A stretch of DNA of 64,000 bases from Lycocorax pyrrhopterus obiensis (taxonomy: Eukaryota; Chordata; Aves; Passeriformes; Paradisaeidae): positions 89,287,047 to 89,351,046 of the forward strand of contig JACSVZ010000004.1 in the NCBI GenBank assembly GCA_014706295.1, given 5' to 3'. Below, one piece after another: positions 10,580 to 23,130 of this stretch. The first letter of the stretch is position 1, and every line of letters starts with the position of its first letter. The position numbers were made by a program, and so were the translations under genes. Below the pieces are notes generated by a model. That model saw only the letters and a list, made by a program, of their open reading frames with translations, was not told the DNA's origin and made no database searches.

Positions 10580-12773
10580 CTAAGGAATAACAAGGAGAAG
10601 TTGGACACACCAGCTTTTTTGGTTATAGCATGTAAAAGGCTATTGATAGAAATTGCCATCTGCTGGGAAAAGGAGTGCCATAAATATATTGGTAAATTAC
10701 AGGGATCCTGTATTTCAACCAAGTTAACAGCTGCAGGCTAGTAGGATGATGATTTACTTCCCAATGTTTGAAGGTGCTAGAGCTTATTCAAAAAAAACTA
10801 AAAGAATTAACTTTAGCATGTGACAGTTATAGGGTTTTGTAGTTGTTTCTGTTGCAGAAATTAGTAGCTTTTAATCTGATGTTTGAAGCAAGGGAGGTGG
10901 TTAAAATACACTTTTTAGTGAGAAGCACTAGAGAATTTCAGTTTTAAATTAAATCTAGCAGCTGGCCGTGGCTTTCTGAGCTACTAGAACAATACTTTGT
11001 AAGATTTGTTAATCATTTTGAAGAAACACAATGCCATCTGTAAGAGTGTTCTCTAGGCAGGTTTTGGATAATATCTTCTCCTTTTGTGACTGCCCAGAAT
11101 GGCCGTACAAGCCCAAGCCATCTGGTGTCAACATGACCATATCTTCCTATTCAACAGTATTCCAATATTTTAGTCAATTCATAGGTAAATTAGGGAAAAA
11201 AGAGTTTGAACTAGCTTCTTGTAAGCAGTTGCATGGTTTAACTTCAAAACTTTCCTTACATGTCCTTGTTTGTCTCTTTTTTTATTTTCCATTTCTCTGG
11301 GTTTCAGTAATCTATCACTTCTACATTACAAGTGTTGTGTGGGTTTATTTCTGTTGAACAACAGAAATAAGATCGGTGTTTTACTGTTTCTACTAAAGGA
11401 GTTGCTCAAAAAGTATGATGGACTCATTCTACTAAAAGTAATTTTCTAGTCTTCTAAAAGCCATGATGATGTTGTATGGAAAAATATTCTATAGTATTAT
11501 GGTACTATAATATTCTATAGTATTATTCTATGGTACTCTTTGTACCATTGAAATACATATTTTTTCTGTCTTGGTATTTTAATTGCAGCTGTATTTTCTA
11601 CTCAAATCTGTATTTTCTATCACATCTGTGATCTTTTTCTTTTATAAGTCAATATCTGTATACTTTTGTATACCCACATAAGCAGTGCCCTTGTATATCA
11701 TTATTGGGGTTCCAACTTTAAGTGTAGTCAAATTTCTGTAGATCAAAATTATTAAAATAACCAAGTGTGACTTTATGCGTATTTTTATGTAAATCAAAGT
11801 GGTTTGCCTTTTTCTGACTGTGTCATAGTATTAAAAATAAAATCTGTTACAGATGATTTGGTGTATGCAAAGACACTGTTTATAAGCAAGTTTAACCATG
11901 ATGCTACCTTGCTGTTCTTTGCTGTAAGACACTATACTGAAATGGAGAAAACTTCTGTGCTGCTAAGTGCAGCACCTAAGAAGTCTCCTAATAAATCTTT
12001 CCAAAGAAAAAGGAAGGTCTCCTGCAGTATATGTGTTCTGATCATTAAAGTCATTCATAAATTCATTATTTTATTTTGATATAGGTTAAATCAAAAACTT
12101 TGGAAGCTTGAAATTATCCTCAGCATGGGGGTAACTGACATTTTAGAACAAATGCAGCAAAACTATGGTGGAAAATTTCATTCAACTAATTCTGCCTGTG
12201 AATATATTTGTGGATTGAAGCTGTGCTCTATAATCTTTCTTTTCTTCTATTAATTCCAGCTTTTTGAATTCAAAGCAACTGCAGTATATTCAGTTCTTTT
12301 ATACAATGATAAAATATCTTTTCTCCAAATGTTGTCAAGACATCAAATATATACATCCTTTTTTCATTTTCAGTGATGACAGTATTCTTTGCTGCATAAA
12401 ACAAGTACTTTCTAGTACACTTGATAAAAAATAACTGAAGTGTTTTCATTTCATTGTTGAACCATAATTATTTAAAGACCAAAATTTTGTTAGATATTTG
12501 TGTTAGATATCTAGAACTGTTAGATACTTTACAATATGAAACCTTTAAAAAAATAAAATGTAAATAAATATAAGGAGCTTAATGAATAATCAAATTCACT
12601 GTATTACATTAATTAGTGCATCTAATACCTTGTTTAATTGAAAGAGTGTCATTGCATTTCTGTTTGACTTCTTGACTGGAAAGAGGTTAATATTTACATA
12701 TGTAAGCTTTTATTTTCATCATAATAGAGAGGCAGAGTACTCATTCATTGCAATCTTGTTCAGTTTACAAACT

Positions 12774-13252
12774 TCATAGAATCAGAGAATGTTTTGGGTT
12801 GGAAGGAATTTTAAAGATCATCCAGTTCCACCCCCTCCCACCATGAGCAAGGATACCTTCCATAAGGTCAGGTTTCTCAAAATGCCATCCAGCCTGGCCG
12901 TGAATACTTCAAGGGATTTGGCATCCCTAGCTTCTCTGGGCAGCCTTTCCCAGTGCCTCAACACCCTCTAAGTAGAGAATTTCTTCCTGCCATTAATCTA
13001 AATCTCTTGTCTTTTAGTATAAAACTGTTTCCCCTCATCTTATATCTATCTGCTTGGGTAAAGTGTTGTTCTCCCTCTTTTTTATAAACCTCCTTTAGGT
13101 ACTGGAATGCCACAATGAGGTCTCCAAGGAATCTGCCTTCCCCAGGCTGAGCAACCTTTGCTCTCTCAGACTGTTTTCATAGGAAGAGTGCTCTCGTCTG
13201 CTGACCATCTTTGTGACCCTCCTCTGGGCCACAACTTGTCACTCTGCTCTAG
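12774..13252 (-). mobile_element. CR1 LINE fragment, 3' end
   Basis: Plus-strand landmarks are the reverse complement of CR1: CATAGAATCAGAGAATGTTT, GGGTTGGAAGGAATTTTAAA, CATCCAGCCTGGCC, CTTCTCTGGGCAGCC, then TGAGGTCTCCAAGGAATCTG, CCCAGGCTGAGCAACC and GTGACCCTCCTCTGG. It has about 480 bp of the ORF2 end and 3' UTR with many indels. Confidence 0.93.
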
Positions 13253-16200
13253 AAAACCTGCCATTTCTTACAATATCTTTCCACAGGGAATTTTAGGGTC
13301 TTTTGTCTAGCCTCCAAGGAGTATTTGTCAAGGCCTTCTTGAAGATCATTCTTGCAATTTTTGGTTACATTTGAAAAGTACTCAGAACAAATTATTGAAG
13401 GAATGAGGTTTCCTTGGTTATACATTTTTATTTTAAAGCTGGTGTTACCACTAGGAGAATGAGTAAATGTCCAAAGAGACTGCCATAACTTGTTAAATTT
13501 AAAACTGTAGGTTTTGGAGCCTGAAGCATGAACACCCAATATTTTTTAATAACATAATGGCCACTAAAGAAATATATGCAGTATAACACATCTACACATA
13601 ATAACATTTTGCTTCGAAGTCTAGGCCTTCAAAGTGTTTCATCACATAGTTTACATAAGCTGGAGTAGATCATTAATGTATTTTCAGATTCCAAATGCGT
13701 CTAAGGCAGGTCAGCATGTCTGGACTAGAACTGGTATTATAACAAGGGAGATCTCATGTTGCTTGTATTGCTGCATGAAACATCTGTTGCACCAGCCCTT
13801 CCTCCTGCCTAGTACTGCTCTTTGATTAAACACTTCCCATATGTGGAGCTAAATTAAGATGTTAATGTATCTGCTAATTGTTTACTATTATGATTACAAT
13901 AAAGTCTGATTTATGTTTATAGTTACTGCCAGTGTTTCTTCTTTACTATTGTGTTAGAATCAGAGCATGTGAAACATCTTAAAGGAATTCTGATTTTCCT
14001 GTGTCATACATCAAGTAAAACAATAAAGATGACCTCCAAAGCTGTGGAAACTGCAGTCTTTTTGATCCCAACTGAGAAAATAGAATCTTCTTGATTCATT
14101 CTCAATCAGTAAAGAAAGAATAGATTTTATTTTTATCAAATAGAAATTTAAATGACTCGTCTTAACCCTAGAGGTTGTATATAGAATGTAAATCTGTCAA
14201 TCACATTAATGAACTCCCAGCTTCTCTTCAATTATTTCTGCAGAAAAGGCCTGAGAATGTGTAAGTTTTGCAGTATATAATAGCCTGACATGTTGAGAAG
14301 TTCCAGAGTTGAGTTGTATCCACTGAGAGTGCTCTGTTTCTGTACTACAGACATGTCTGGTGGTTGAAGTATCTTTGATGTTCTCAAACCTGCTGTTAGA
14401 AAAAGAAGAAAAAACCCCCAAACCTGACTGGAATATTTCCTCGCTTTTCTCCCTGCCCTGTGGCTTCAAATACCTTTTCTGATGTTAGTCTCATGGAATA
14501 CTCACCATTTCCTCTAGCTGTTGGTTCCTTGAAGAACTGGGAGACACTATGAGAAGCTGTCTATGTAAAATAATGTCTTACTTTGATATTAGCCAGGATG
14601 ATATACTCTTAAACTTCTTTTTAAAACAGAGAGGGTATACTGAGAATGTACTAAGATTATATTGAGAGGGGCTGGTGTTATTTAGACTGGTCCTAAATTT
14701 ATTTGTCATAAATACCAGTTTATAGATATTTAGTTTATATCTGCATTGTAGAGGATCATTGTTAGTGCTTTAAGATAAATCCTGATAATTAGTGCATAGC
14801 TTTGCCAAAGGTTTTGCATAATTGATATCTATTTCTAAGTTTTGCAAGCTTTAAATAGGAATATTGCTTTCCATTTTCATTGTCACCATTGTTTTCAAAT
14901 TTTTAAATTCTAAAATGAAAATTGAAATGATAGTTAAAATACACTCAGTCTGTGGCTGAGCTTTGAATGTAAAGAAAAGCAATTCAAGCTTGATATAATG
15001 AAGATGCATAAAACCAGAAAAAGATGTGAAAAGCGTGAAGCACCTTTTAACTCCCTAGGTAAATGAAATTTTATACAGTGCAGAAAGAGTACAAACTAGA
15101 CATGGTTCTTTCAAGAGCATACAAAAGTCTTTTTCTACAAAGTTAAACCAGTGAAAGATTGGGCATGTGCCTGGATGAATAGAAATTATGTATTCAAGAA
15201 AACTTGTGGAGACTGCAAGGTTTAAAATATTGTGAAAGTGAGATACTCAAAGATGATACTTTCTTATTTCAATGTTATGGATCTTAATAGCAATGGATAG
15301 CAGTGGATAAAGTGGAAATCTGGCAGGATTGAAACAGAGAAAGATAAAGGTCTCTAACAGAAATTTGTTTGGTCACCTTTGCATCTATTTTCAGTCTGAA
15401 TGATAAATGTTAGAGCTAAAATAGATTTTAATACCTAATTTTTAGGTAAATTCTGAAATACTGGCAGGTAAAGGTTTTAAGCATACAATCACGTAAAAGT
15501 ATATACGTATATGAGCTGAAGTCCCTGGTGTCTCTGAACCACTAGAAGCAATAAATTGTTATACTAATTTGAGAGATTTGCTCCTTTATTTTTTCCCATC
15601 TGGAAAGATAAAATCAGGCAGGTTTGTTTTACAGGGAATTGGATTTATTTTGTCATGACAACCTGTCATGCAAACACCATCTGTTAAAAGTACACTTGAC
15701 AGTTCACTAGGGAAAATAGAAGCTGAAACCTGGGCCATGTTTAACAAGGCCTGTAGATGTCCAGGAAGATGTGTTGAGTTCCAGATGTAGGATACCTGTC
15801 CTATTTAGAGAGATAGTATTTCTCTGGATAAGCAAGAGGCTGAACCACCCTGCTGTGATATTGGTGTGAGATTGTGTCGACAGAATAAAGTAGTGGCTGA
15901 GAAGAAAATTTTGCAAAGGTCGTCATCCATCTGGGGAGATCATTCTGTGCTATGGCTAAGGTTTCATTCAGCATTTACGATGTCCCAAAGTACTTAGGCA
16001 TTTTGTATGTATGTACGTCTGTAAAAGGAGATGACTTCACTGCAATTTGATGTTCTTAAAACATGGTAGCAAAGGTAGCATTCTCCACCTTGTATAACAA
16101 TTGTTACCACGAGATTCATGTTTAGTAAACCTAATAAATCGAATAACCATATCAGTTGTTTTGCTTATGTTTGTGTTTTGGTGATGCAGTTGTCCAAATT

Positions 16201-17398
16201 GAATCTCATGTCCACTAACATAGCTACAGTTCTCTGCTAAAAGCAGTTAATATTTGACCTTTTTTTTTTTTTTCTGAAACAATGGAAGAAATGTTAGGAA
16301 GAGAATTTATTTTAAGAAACATCAGAAAATGGGCTGCTTTTCTAGCAAGACCAGGTTCTCACTATAACTGCATTTCAATGCTGACATTTTTCAAGAAACT
16401 AGAGGATTAAACTTTCAGAATAAAATCTGTGAGTACTAGCTAGTATACACTTATTCTGACAGCCTTTATTCACACACAAAAAACTTTATCAATCTAAATA
16501 ATATTAGTGAAATTAGCAGGACTGTGCTCTGATGTAAAGAGTTTTCAAAATGCTGAATTCCAGGTGTTACACATGGACAAAAGTCCAGATGAACTGAATT
16601 TTTACTAATGTTTGGCTTTTGTATTTAGAAGGAAATATTTTTTTTTGTAAATATGACCTCATATTTTCAGTTCTGTCTTCAAAGAAATTTTTGATATGAT
16701 CAAAATCTTTTTTGAAGTAGTTTAAAGAAAACATGCAGTACAATAAGTAGTGTTAAAAAGATGTGGCTAAAGAGATGATTCCTGTATTCTTAAACCATTC
16801 TAGATATAAAAAAAAAAAAAGGCAAATGTTAAAATATACTGTAATCATTGCAGCTTCTCTGCTTCTCTACAGAAGAACCTGTGCTCAGGTTGAGAACTTT
16901 GGTCTGTAATAGTGCATTGTCTTAGTTGTATTTTTGTAGTGCTGTAATGCAGTTTTTTAGTTCTTTAAATCTTCTCTTGTAAATCTTTGGATTTCTGTAT
17001 AAATGAATTGTCCCTGAAGCTGCCAAAACAGACATGAAGAGTTATAGATCAAAACATCTGATTCTATGTATCCTACTTGTCACCACTCCTTTTGCTGCTG
17101 TATTAAATTTGAAAGCATATCACTGTGTGGGAAAACCAGCTGCTTTTTACATCTAATCTCTCACCACCTTTCAGATGTAAGGCTGTCATCTGTAATCCAC
17201 TCAGACTTGTGTAATTTATTTTGTGCAGCTAAAATATTCCAATTAAGTTTTTTTAAATTTTTTTTAAATTAAGGAAGAATGTTCTGTGCTTTTTTTAAAG
17301 ATTTCCCAAAAACCTTTTAAGATGGAAAACATGATCCACAAATTTCTGCTAGTTCTGTTTTTTTTGTGGAGGAACCAGAAAAACTGGAGGCATGTAAC

Positions 17399-18381
17399 TG
17401 TAGCGGGTTGGCCTGGGCTGGATGCCAGGCACTCAACAAAGCCTCTCCATCATCCCCCTCCGCAACTGGACAGGGGAGAGAAAATACAACCAAGAGTTCA
17501 TGGGTTGAGATAAGGACTGGGAAAGATCACTCACCAAATACTGTCAAGGGCAAAACAGACTGGAATTTGAGGCATTGAATTTATTGCTAACAGAATCTGG
17601 GCAGGGTAATGACAAGTAAAGTAAGATCTTCTCCCATCCTTCCCTCCTGCCCAGCTCGACCTCTTCCCCCAGTCATGCAGGGAGATGGAAATGAGTGTTA
17701 TGGTTAGTTCATCACAGGTTGTTTCTACTGCTGCTCAGAGATAGGTGTCCTTCCCTTCTCCAGTGTGTTGTCCTTCGCATGGGAGATAATTCTCCATGAA
17801 CTTCTCCAATGTGAGTCCATCCCATGGGCAACAGTCTTCCCCAAACTGCTGCAGCATGGGTCACTCTTCCATGGGATGCATTCCTTCAAGTGCAGACTGC
17901 TCCAGCATGGATCCTCTACAGGGTCACTAGTCCTACCAGCAAACCTTCTCCAGTAGGGGCTCCTCTCTCCCTGGGTCTGCAAGACCCTGCGTCTGCATCC
18001 CTGTGGATTTCCATGAGCTGCAGGGCCACAGCTGCCTCATCATGGTCCTCACTATGGGCTGCAGGGGAATCTCAGCTCCAGTACCTGGAGCACCTCTTCT
18101 CCCTCCTTCTGCACTGACCTTGGTGTCTGCAGAGCTGTTCCTCTCAGGTGTTCTCACCCCACTTTTCTCTGGCTGCATTTACAACTGCGCAATAGCTTTT
18201 TTTCTCTTCTTGTTTCTGTTATCACATAGGTGTTACCACCATTTCTAATTGGCCCAGCCTTGGCCAGCAGCAGGTCCCTCTTTGGAGCCCCCAGGGATTG
18301 GCTCTGCTGGACATGGAGGAATTTCCTGTCACTCCTGTAGCTACCCCCACTACCGAAACCTGGCAATGCAAACCCAGTACA
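17399..18381 (-). mobile_element. Near full-length solo LTR of an avian ERV, 983 bp
   Basis: Begins TGTAGCGGGTTGG and ends AACCCAGTACA on the plus strand. The sense strand is probably minus: read that way AATAAA lies at 17580-17585 and the order U3-R-U5 fits. The central part (about 17760-17950) has several diverged copies of a short unit built on CATGGG and CTCCAGCATGG. Flanks GTAAC and GTCTT do not form a clear duplication. No retroviral genes adjoin it. Related but truncated copies are at 8927-9430 (opposite orientation) and 52560-52990 (same orientation). Confidence 0.82.
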
Positions 18382-18821
18382 GTCTTTATGGCAATTCTTC
18401 CTTTTTTCAGCTGCACACACCATACATGTATATGTGCAGGATAAAAAGTACATGTGTGTTTTCTGTATATTCAGTATTCTGCTTTATGTTTAATTACTTT
18501 TAATTTCACATATTCCTTAATTACCATCTTAGTAATGTAGAGGGAAAAAAGGGAAAACAATGTTCAAATTGTTTTGAGTTTTGAGAGGACCATAAGTTTG
18601 AATATCTATATACATAGTATCATTAAATTATCTGACAGTCTGGCCAGAGAAAGAATGGAGGGTAAAAAGAATGGAACAGTATAGGATACCTTGTCTTTCT
18701 ATTTTTAGCTAAAAACAAAAAATAGAGATTTGCGCCTCATTTGCATGAGGTCATATTCAGCTGACTACAAATGGGGTATTTTGTATATTTTTGAGATTAT
18801 CTTCAATCAAGGAAGTGGTTG

Positions 18822-18886
18822 GTCAAAAGTTGGACTCATTGATCTTGGAGGTCTTATCCAACCTGAATGATTCTGTGATTCATAAA
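18822..18886 (+). mobile_element. CR1 3' tail fragment
   Basis: About 65 bp reading GTTGGACTCATTGATCTTGG, AGGTCTTATCCAACCTGAAT and GATTCTGTGATT, the end of CR1 in plus orientation. The 5' part is missing. Confidence 0.82.
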
Positions 18887-19321
18887 CATATTCCTGTTCT
18901 ACAGTTCTACAGTATCACAGTTGGGTTCTTGGCTTTTGTTTATTTTAAATGTTATTACGGACAGATTTTGTTATGGAGATCTTATTTTTTTATACTGTCT
19001 TAATCTTACCATGGTGTGTTGTGAATATTTCAGAAGGTGACTTCATGAAATGTTTTTTCCTGTCTGAGGAAAACTGTGGATTCTAGTATATCCATAAAAA
19101 AATGAATAAAAAATTTATTTTCCCACAGAAGCAAAACATTTTTTACCATAACCAATGAAACTAAATAATACACCAAATGAGTCAACTATGTGGGGATTCT
19201 TTTTGGTAATAATTTAAACTGGTTCAAGAAAAAATGGTAAAATATGGTTGCATTCAGGCCATGGAAGTTTATGTATGGGAAAACTAAAGAGTCATCTTTA
19301 GAGCTGCATGTCTAAATATGA

Positions 19322-19429
<108 letters not shown>

Positions 19430-20849
19430 TAGGCACATTTAGTTTTCTATATGACCAAGAGGAAGATACTTTCTGTTACATTTATACATAGCCTGTAAAT
19501 ATAGATGTGTATAATTTCCCTAGTTTTAAATTTATTGATTCTTTGTCAAAATAGATTTATTCAATTGCATATCTTGAATTGTTTTTTGCTTGGGTTGTTT
19601 TTAAATCAACACATTTAAAATACAAATTTTAGAGCATAATAATCTCATCTATGGAGAAAAAGCATAACTCTGTGGACAGCATAGAAGATGAAGAAGAAGC
19701 AGAGAGTATTATGTGTTTTCCCACTTTATAAAAGCTGTTAAAAAGCTTGAGGAACATGGAAAATTTAGTGTCCGAGGCTGTGATGAATGCCATCTCATGT
19801 TTTTTTCTTGTTTTCACCTTTTGTTATATCAAAAAAAGAAGACAAGGTCAAATGGACCCCTATGGAGAAAGGAGGAAGTTTGCTCTTTCCCCATTGAGGG
19901 AAAAAGGCAGAGACTTGAAGGTGCAGCAGAGAATAGGGTCAAAGGAAGGAGATGGGAGCTTCCAGCTCATGCAGAGATTTATAAATTGTTCAGCAGGGAA
20001 TGGATAGTCAGACCTAAGAGAAAGGAACAATTCATAGGGATTAGAAGTAATTGTGCAAAGTTTTCTGCAACTCTAGAAAGCAAATTAATACAACTTGTAT
20101 CCTGAATCAAGACTCTTCCAAGCTAGATCATAACTGACAGGAAAAATAAATTACATAAAAACTGTCATACTTTTTGGATTTTTCTCTATTTATCCTCGAA
20201 GGAATTTGAGAAATCATAAACAACTCCAGCATTAAAAGATTCAGTTATAGGCAAAGTCATGGCTTCATTAGTGACAGGGCAGCAGTTCAATGTGTTTAAA
20301 AAAGTAATGAAGGGAAATAAGCTTTCAATTAATAGGCTAGAGACACAAGTTTTCTAGATGTTTGCTGATGTCCTCTTCTATGTGTTCTGACTCAACTTGT
20401 CAAGCACAGCTACTGCAAATGAAATTGTATGATATGAAAATACAGTATGCATTTGTTGTCCAAAGGGCTGCTGTTTTAGGAAAAGAAATGCAGTTTCTAT
20501 CTAGGTCTTTATTAATGTTTGATGTATTGCAGAGAGAAACATCAGGCAGTAGAAGACTAGATGGAAATGGCATGCTAAAATATAACTTTCTCAAGAGGTA
20601 TTAAAGTGCCTGTGTGTATTCGTCCAAGGAATACCTTTATACATCTATTGTTATTTTGGAGAGTATTTTACTTTCCTGCCTGTTCAGGCATGCCTCAGTA
20701 TCCCTTCTCTGCTTCAGTCTCTCCTCCTAAAGCCATGAATGATGCAGACAATGCCTCTTCTGAATTCCTCCAAATAAAATATTTAGTTAAAAGAATTAGG
20801 GGCAGTATCTACGATCACTTTGTTATCAGTGGAGAGAGAAAAGCGTCTC

Positions 20850-21143
20850 TGGAAAGAGTTAACAGTGACCGGACTAGAGGCAATGGAAGTAAGGTGGGAC
20901 ATGGTAAATTGCTATTAGATTCAGGATTAAAAAAAAAAAAAAAAACAAAAAACAAAAAAACCCAAAGTTTTTGCTATGAGGATAGTAAAACATTGACGTT
21001 TGTGAGAGAATTTGTAGAATCTCCATCCAGGGAGGCATTCAGAACTCACCTGAGCAGGGCTGTGAGCCCTCTGTTCCAACAGGACTTGCTTCAAATGGAC
21101 TAGATTATGTCCTCTTCCAATCTAATTTATTCTGTGAATCTAT
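20850..21143 (+). mobile_element. Diverged CR1 LINE 3' segment
   Basis: Reads CAGTGACCGGACTAGAGGCA, then CCATCCAGGGAGGCATTCAG, then CTTCCAATCTAATTTATTCT and GTGAATC, the order of a CR1 end in plus orientation. An A-rich run with AAAC units interrupts it near 20929-20962. A 165-codon open frame through it is not a real protein. Confidence 0.7.
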
Positions 21144-23089
21144 AAAATGTCATACAGCTTTTATGTTTTCATGACACACTGTTGGCCAAACAGACTTTCA
21201 TCTAGTTGTGGTCCAAATCAGTGGCATATGAACAATTGTTAAGATACAACAGCAGGTCTAAGAGCACTGATAAGCTCAAAGAGGGTAGGAAAGAGAATTA
21301 CTTCTTTTCACCTTTAGGCTGTAGTCTGTAAATTGAAAGAGAATGGGAAATTAAAATAGTTTTGGTGAAACAGGTTCAAAGATCCAAAATGTGTGCACCC
21401 AAACATGGAAGAGCTGAACAATATCCCAGCAATGCATAAAAATACCAAGAGGGAAAACCCAAAAGAACCTTAAAGCTCGAAGTATGTTTTAAGATATCTG
21501 AGGGAATCAAATGTCAAAGAACCTTACAAAATGCAGATAAATATATTTTGAACACAGTCTCTTAGGAATGAATGTGGGTTGAAAGTATCTTAAATGCCTG
21601 GAGCTTACTTATGAGCAATGCTTATGCTTACTAAACTGACAGAGCAAGGCTATTTCCTTCCCTCCTTTATGCCATCCAGCCTCTTACAATATTTTAATTT
21701 CACAAAGTGTATGTTACTCTTCATGAGGATAAATGAATGCATAAGGTGTTCAACAAGAAACATTGTAAAACGTAAGATAAATAAAACATGTTGTATACTT
21801 TGATCACATTAATTGCGTGCATGTTTTGGGCCTCCAGTTCTGAATATTGTTTGAGAGAAATGATAACGGTTTGTTTTCCTCCTAAACACTACTTATTACC
21901 TGAAAACTCATTATGCAACAGCAAGTGTTTTTCATGTACTTTAAAATTTGTTAATATCTATTTAAAACATATCTATCTTAAAATTAGCTGTCTAAATCTA
22001 GATGGACATTTAAACAGAGAGTTTGGCTGGAATTTAGTTTTTGTTTCTCTGAAATGACAAATCAAGTTCTTCCATAGGAGAAGGGGAAGTAATATTTGCT
22101 GCTGCTTGCATTTCTCCAATGTAATAAAAGTACTCTGGAGAGTAAAGAAAGGCAATGTTTTTTTTTTCTTTTCTAAGAGGCAAGTATAAACACCAGAAGG
22201 AGCTATTGTTCTTGTCAGGAGAATGACAACTGTGAATATTAATCTGAACTAAAACATGTGAAAATGCACATTATTCAAAATCTTTTTCAGTCTATTGAAA
22301 GACATGTTATGAGTGGGATTGATGGAAAGGCAGAGGGTTTATTTTCAAGACAGCCTGAGACCCAACTGATTCAGTGATGACAAGTTCTTTGAAAAGGGTT
22401 TCATCGTTTTCAGCATAATAATGGCATTCATTCTAATATCATAAAGCAAACAAAAAGGTATTGAAATCTTAACCTTTTCATTCTGTCCTCCTGCCACGCT
22501 TCTACTGTGTTCATTTCAGGAAGCAGGGAGATGATTTTCAGTGATTTTAAAACAATCCAATGGATATTTGGATTCATTTTGGGGGTGAAATGGCAAGTCA
22601 GACTTGGCTAGAGTAATGAGAACATAATCAATACAATTTTGAGGTCAATATCACGTTTCATTTTTAGGTAAGACTGCAAACCAGTTGATTGTTTAAATGA
22701 AATTTGAAATGCATCTAAATAATACTGTTTCAGCTCTCCTTAAATATTGTATGGTGTGTTCAGTAATTTAAAAATGCAGTCATTTTCCACAATTTCACCA
22801 ACACTTGTAGAACAAAAGGCTTTTAGATTTCCAGAACAGATTTTGAAAATTAAATTAACTTTTTTATGTTGGTATCTTCTTTTTTAAAAATGGCTTCTTC
22901 CAGTCAAACTCTAGCATTCTTTGTAAACCCACAAATTATGCTTTGATAGAGTTCAAATTTAAAATAGAAAAATAAAAACAAGGATACACATTTCTTCCCC
23001 GTGTTTAAAGTTTACAGAGAGAAGTAACAAAGCAAAACACAATACTTCCAGTGCCCAAAGCTTTGCTGTGACTAGGGAGGTAGAGATGT

Positions 23090-23130
23090 AAAAAAACCCC
23101 CAAAAACAACAAAAAAACCCCCAACCCAAT
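23090..23130. repeat. Short A/C-rich tract
   Basis: Runs of AAAAAACCCCC and AACAACAAAAAAACCCCC similar in composition to the tract at 94-245. Confidence 0.7.

Noticed and set aside
17725..18453. Overlapping frames of 60-99 codons on both strands
   Set aside because: They lie in the LTR at 17399-18381 and read through its U3-like repeats; no retroviral protein motif is present.
19713..20105. 130-codon frame near the first exon
   Set aside because: Purine-rich sequence, no family resemblance, and no splice signals that would join it in frame to the flanking exons.
20606..21103. 165-codon plus-strand frame
   Set aside because: Its second half is CR1 3' sequence and includes a poly-Lys run from an A-rich stretch; it is a chance read-through.
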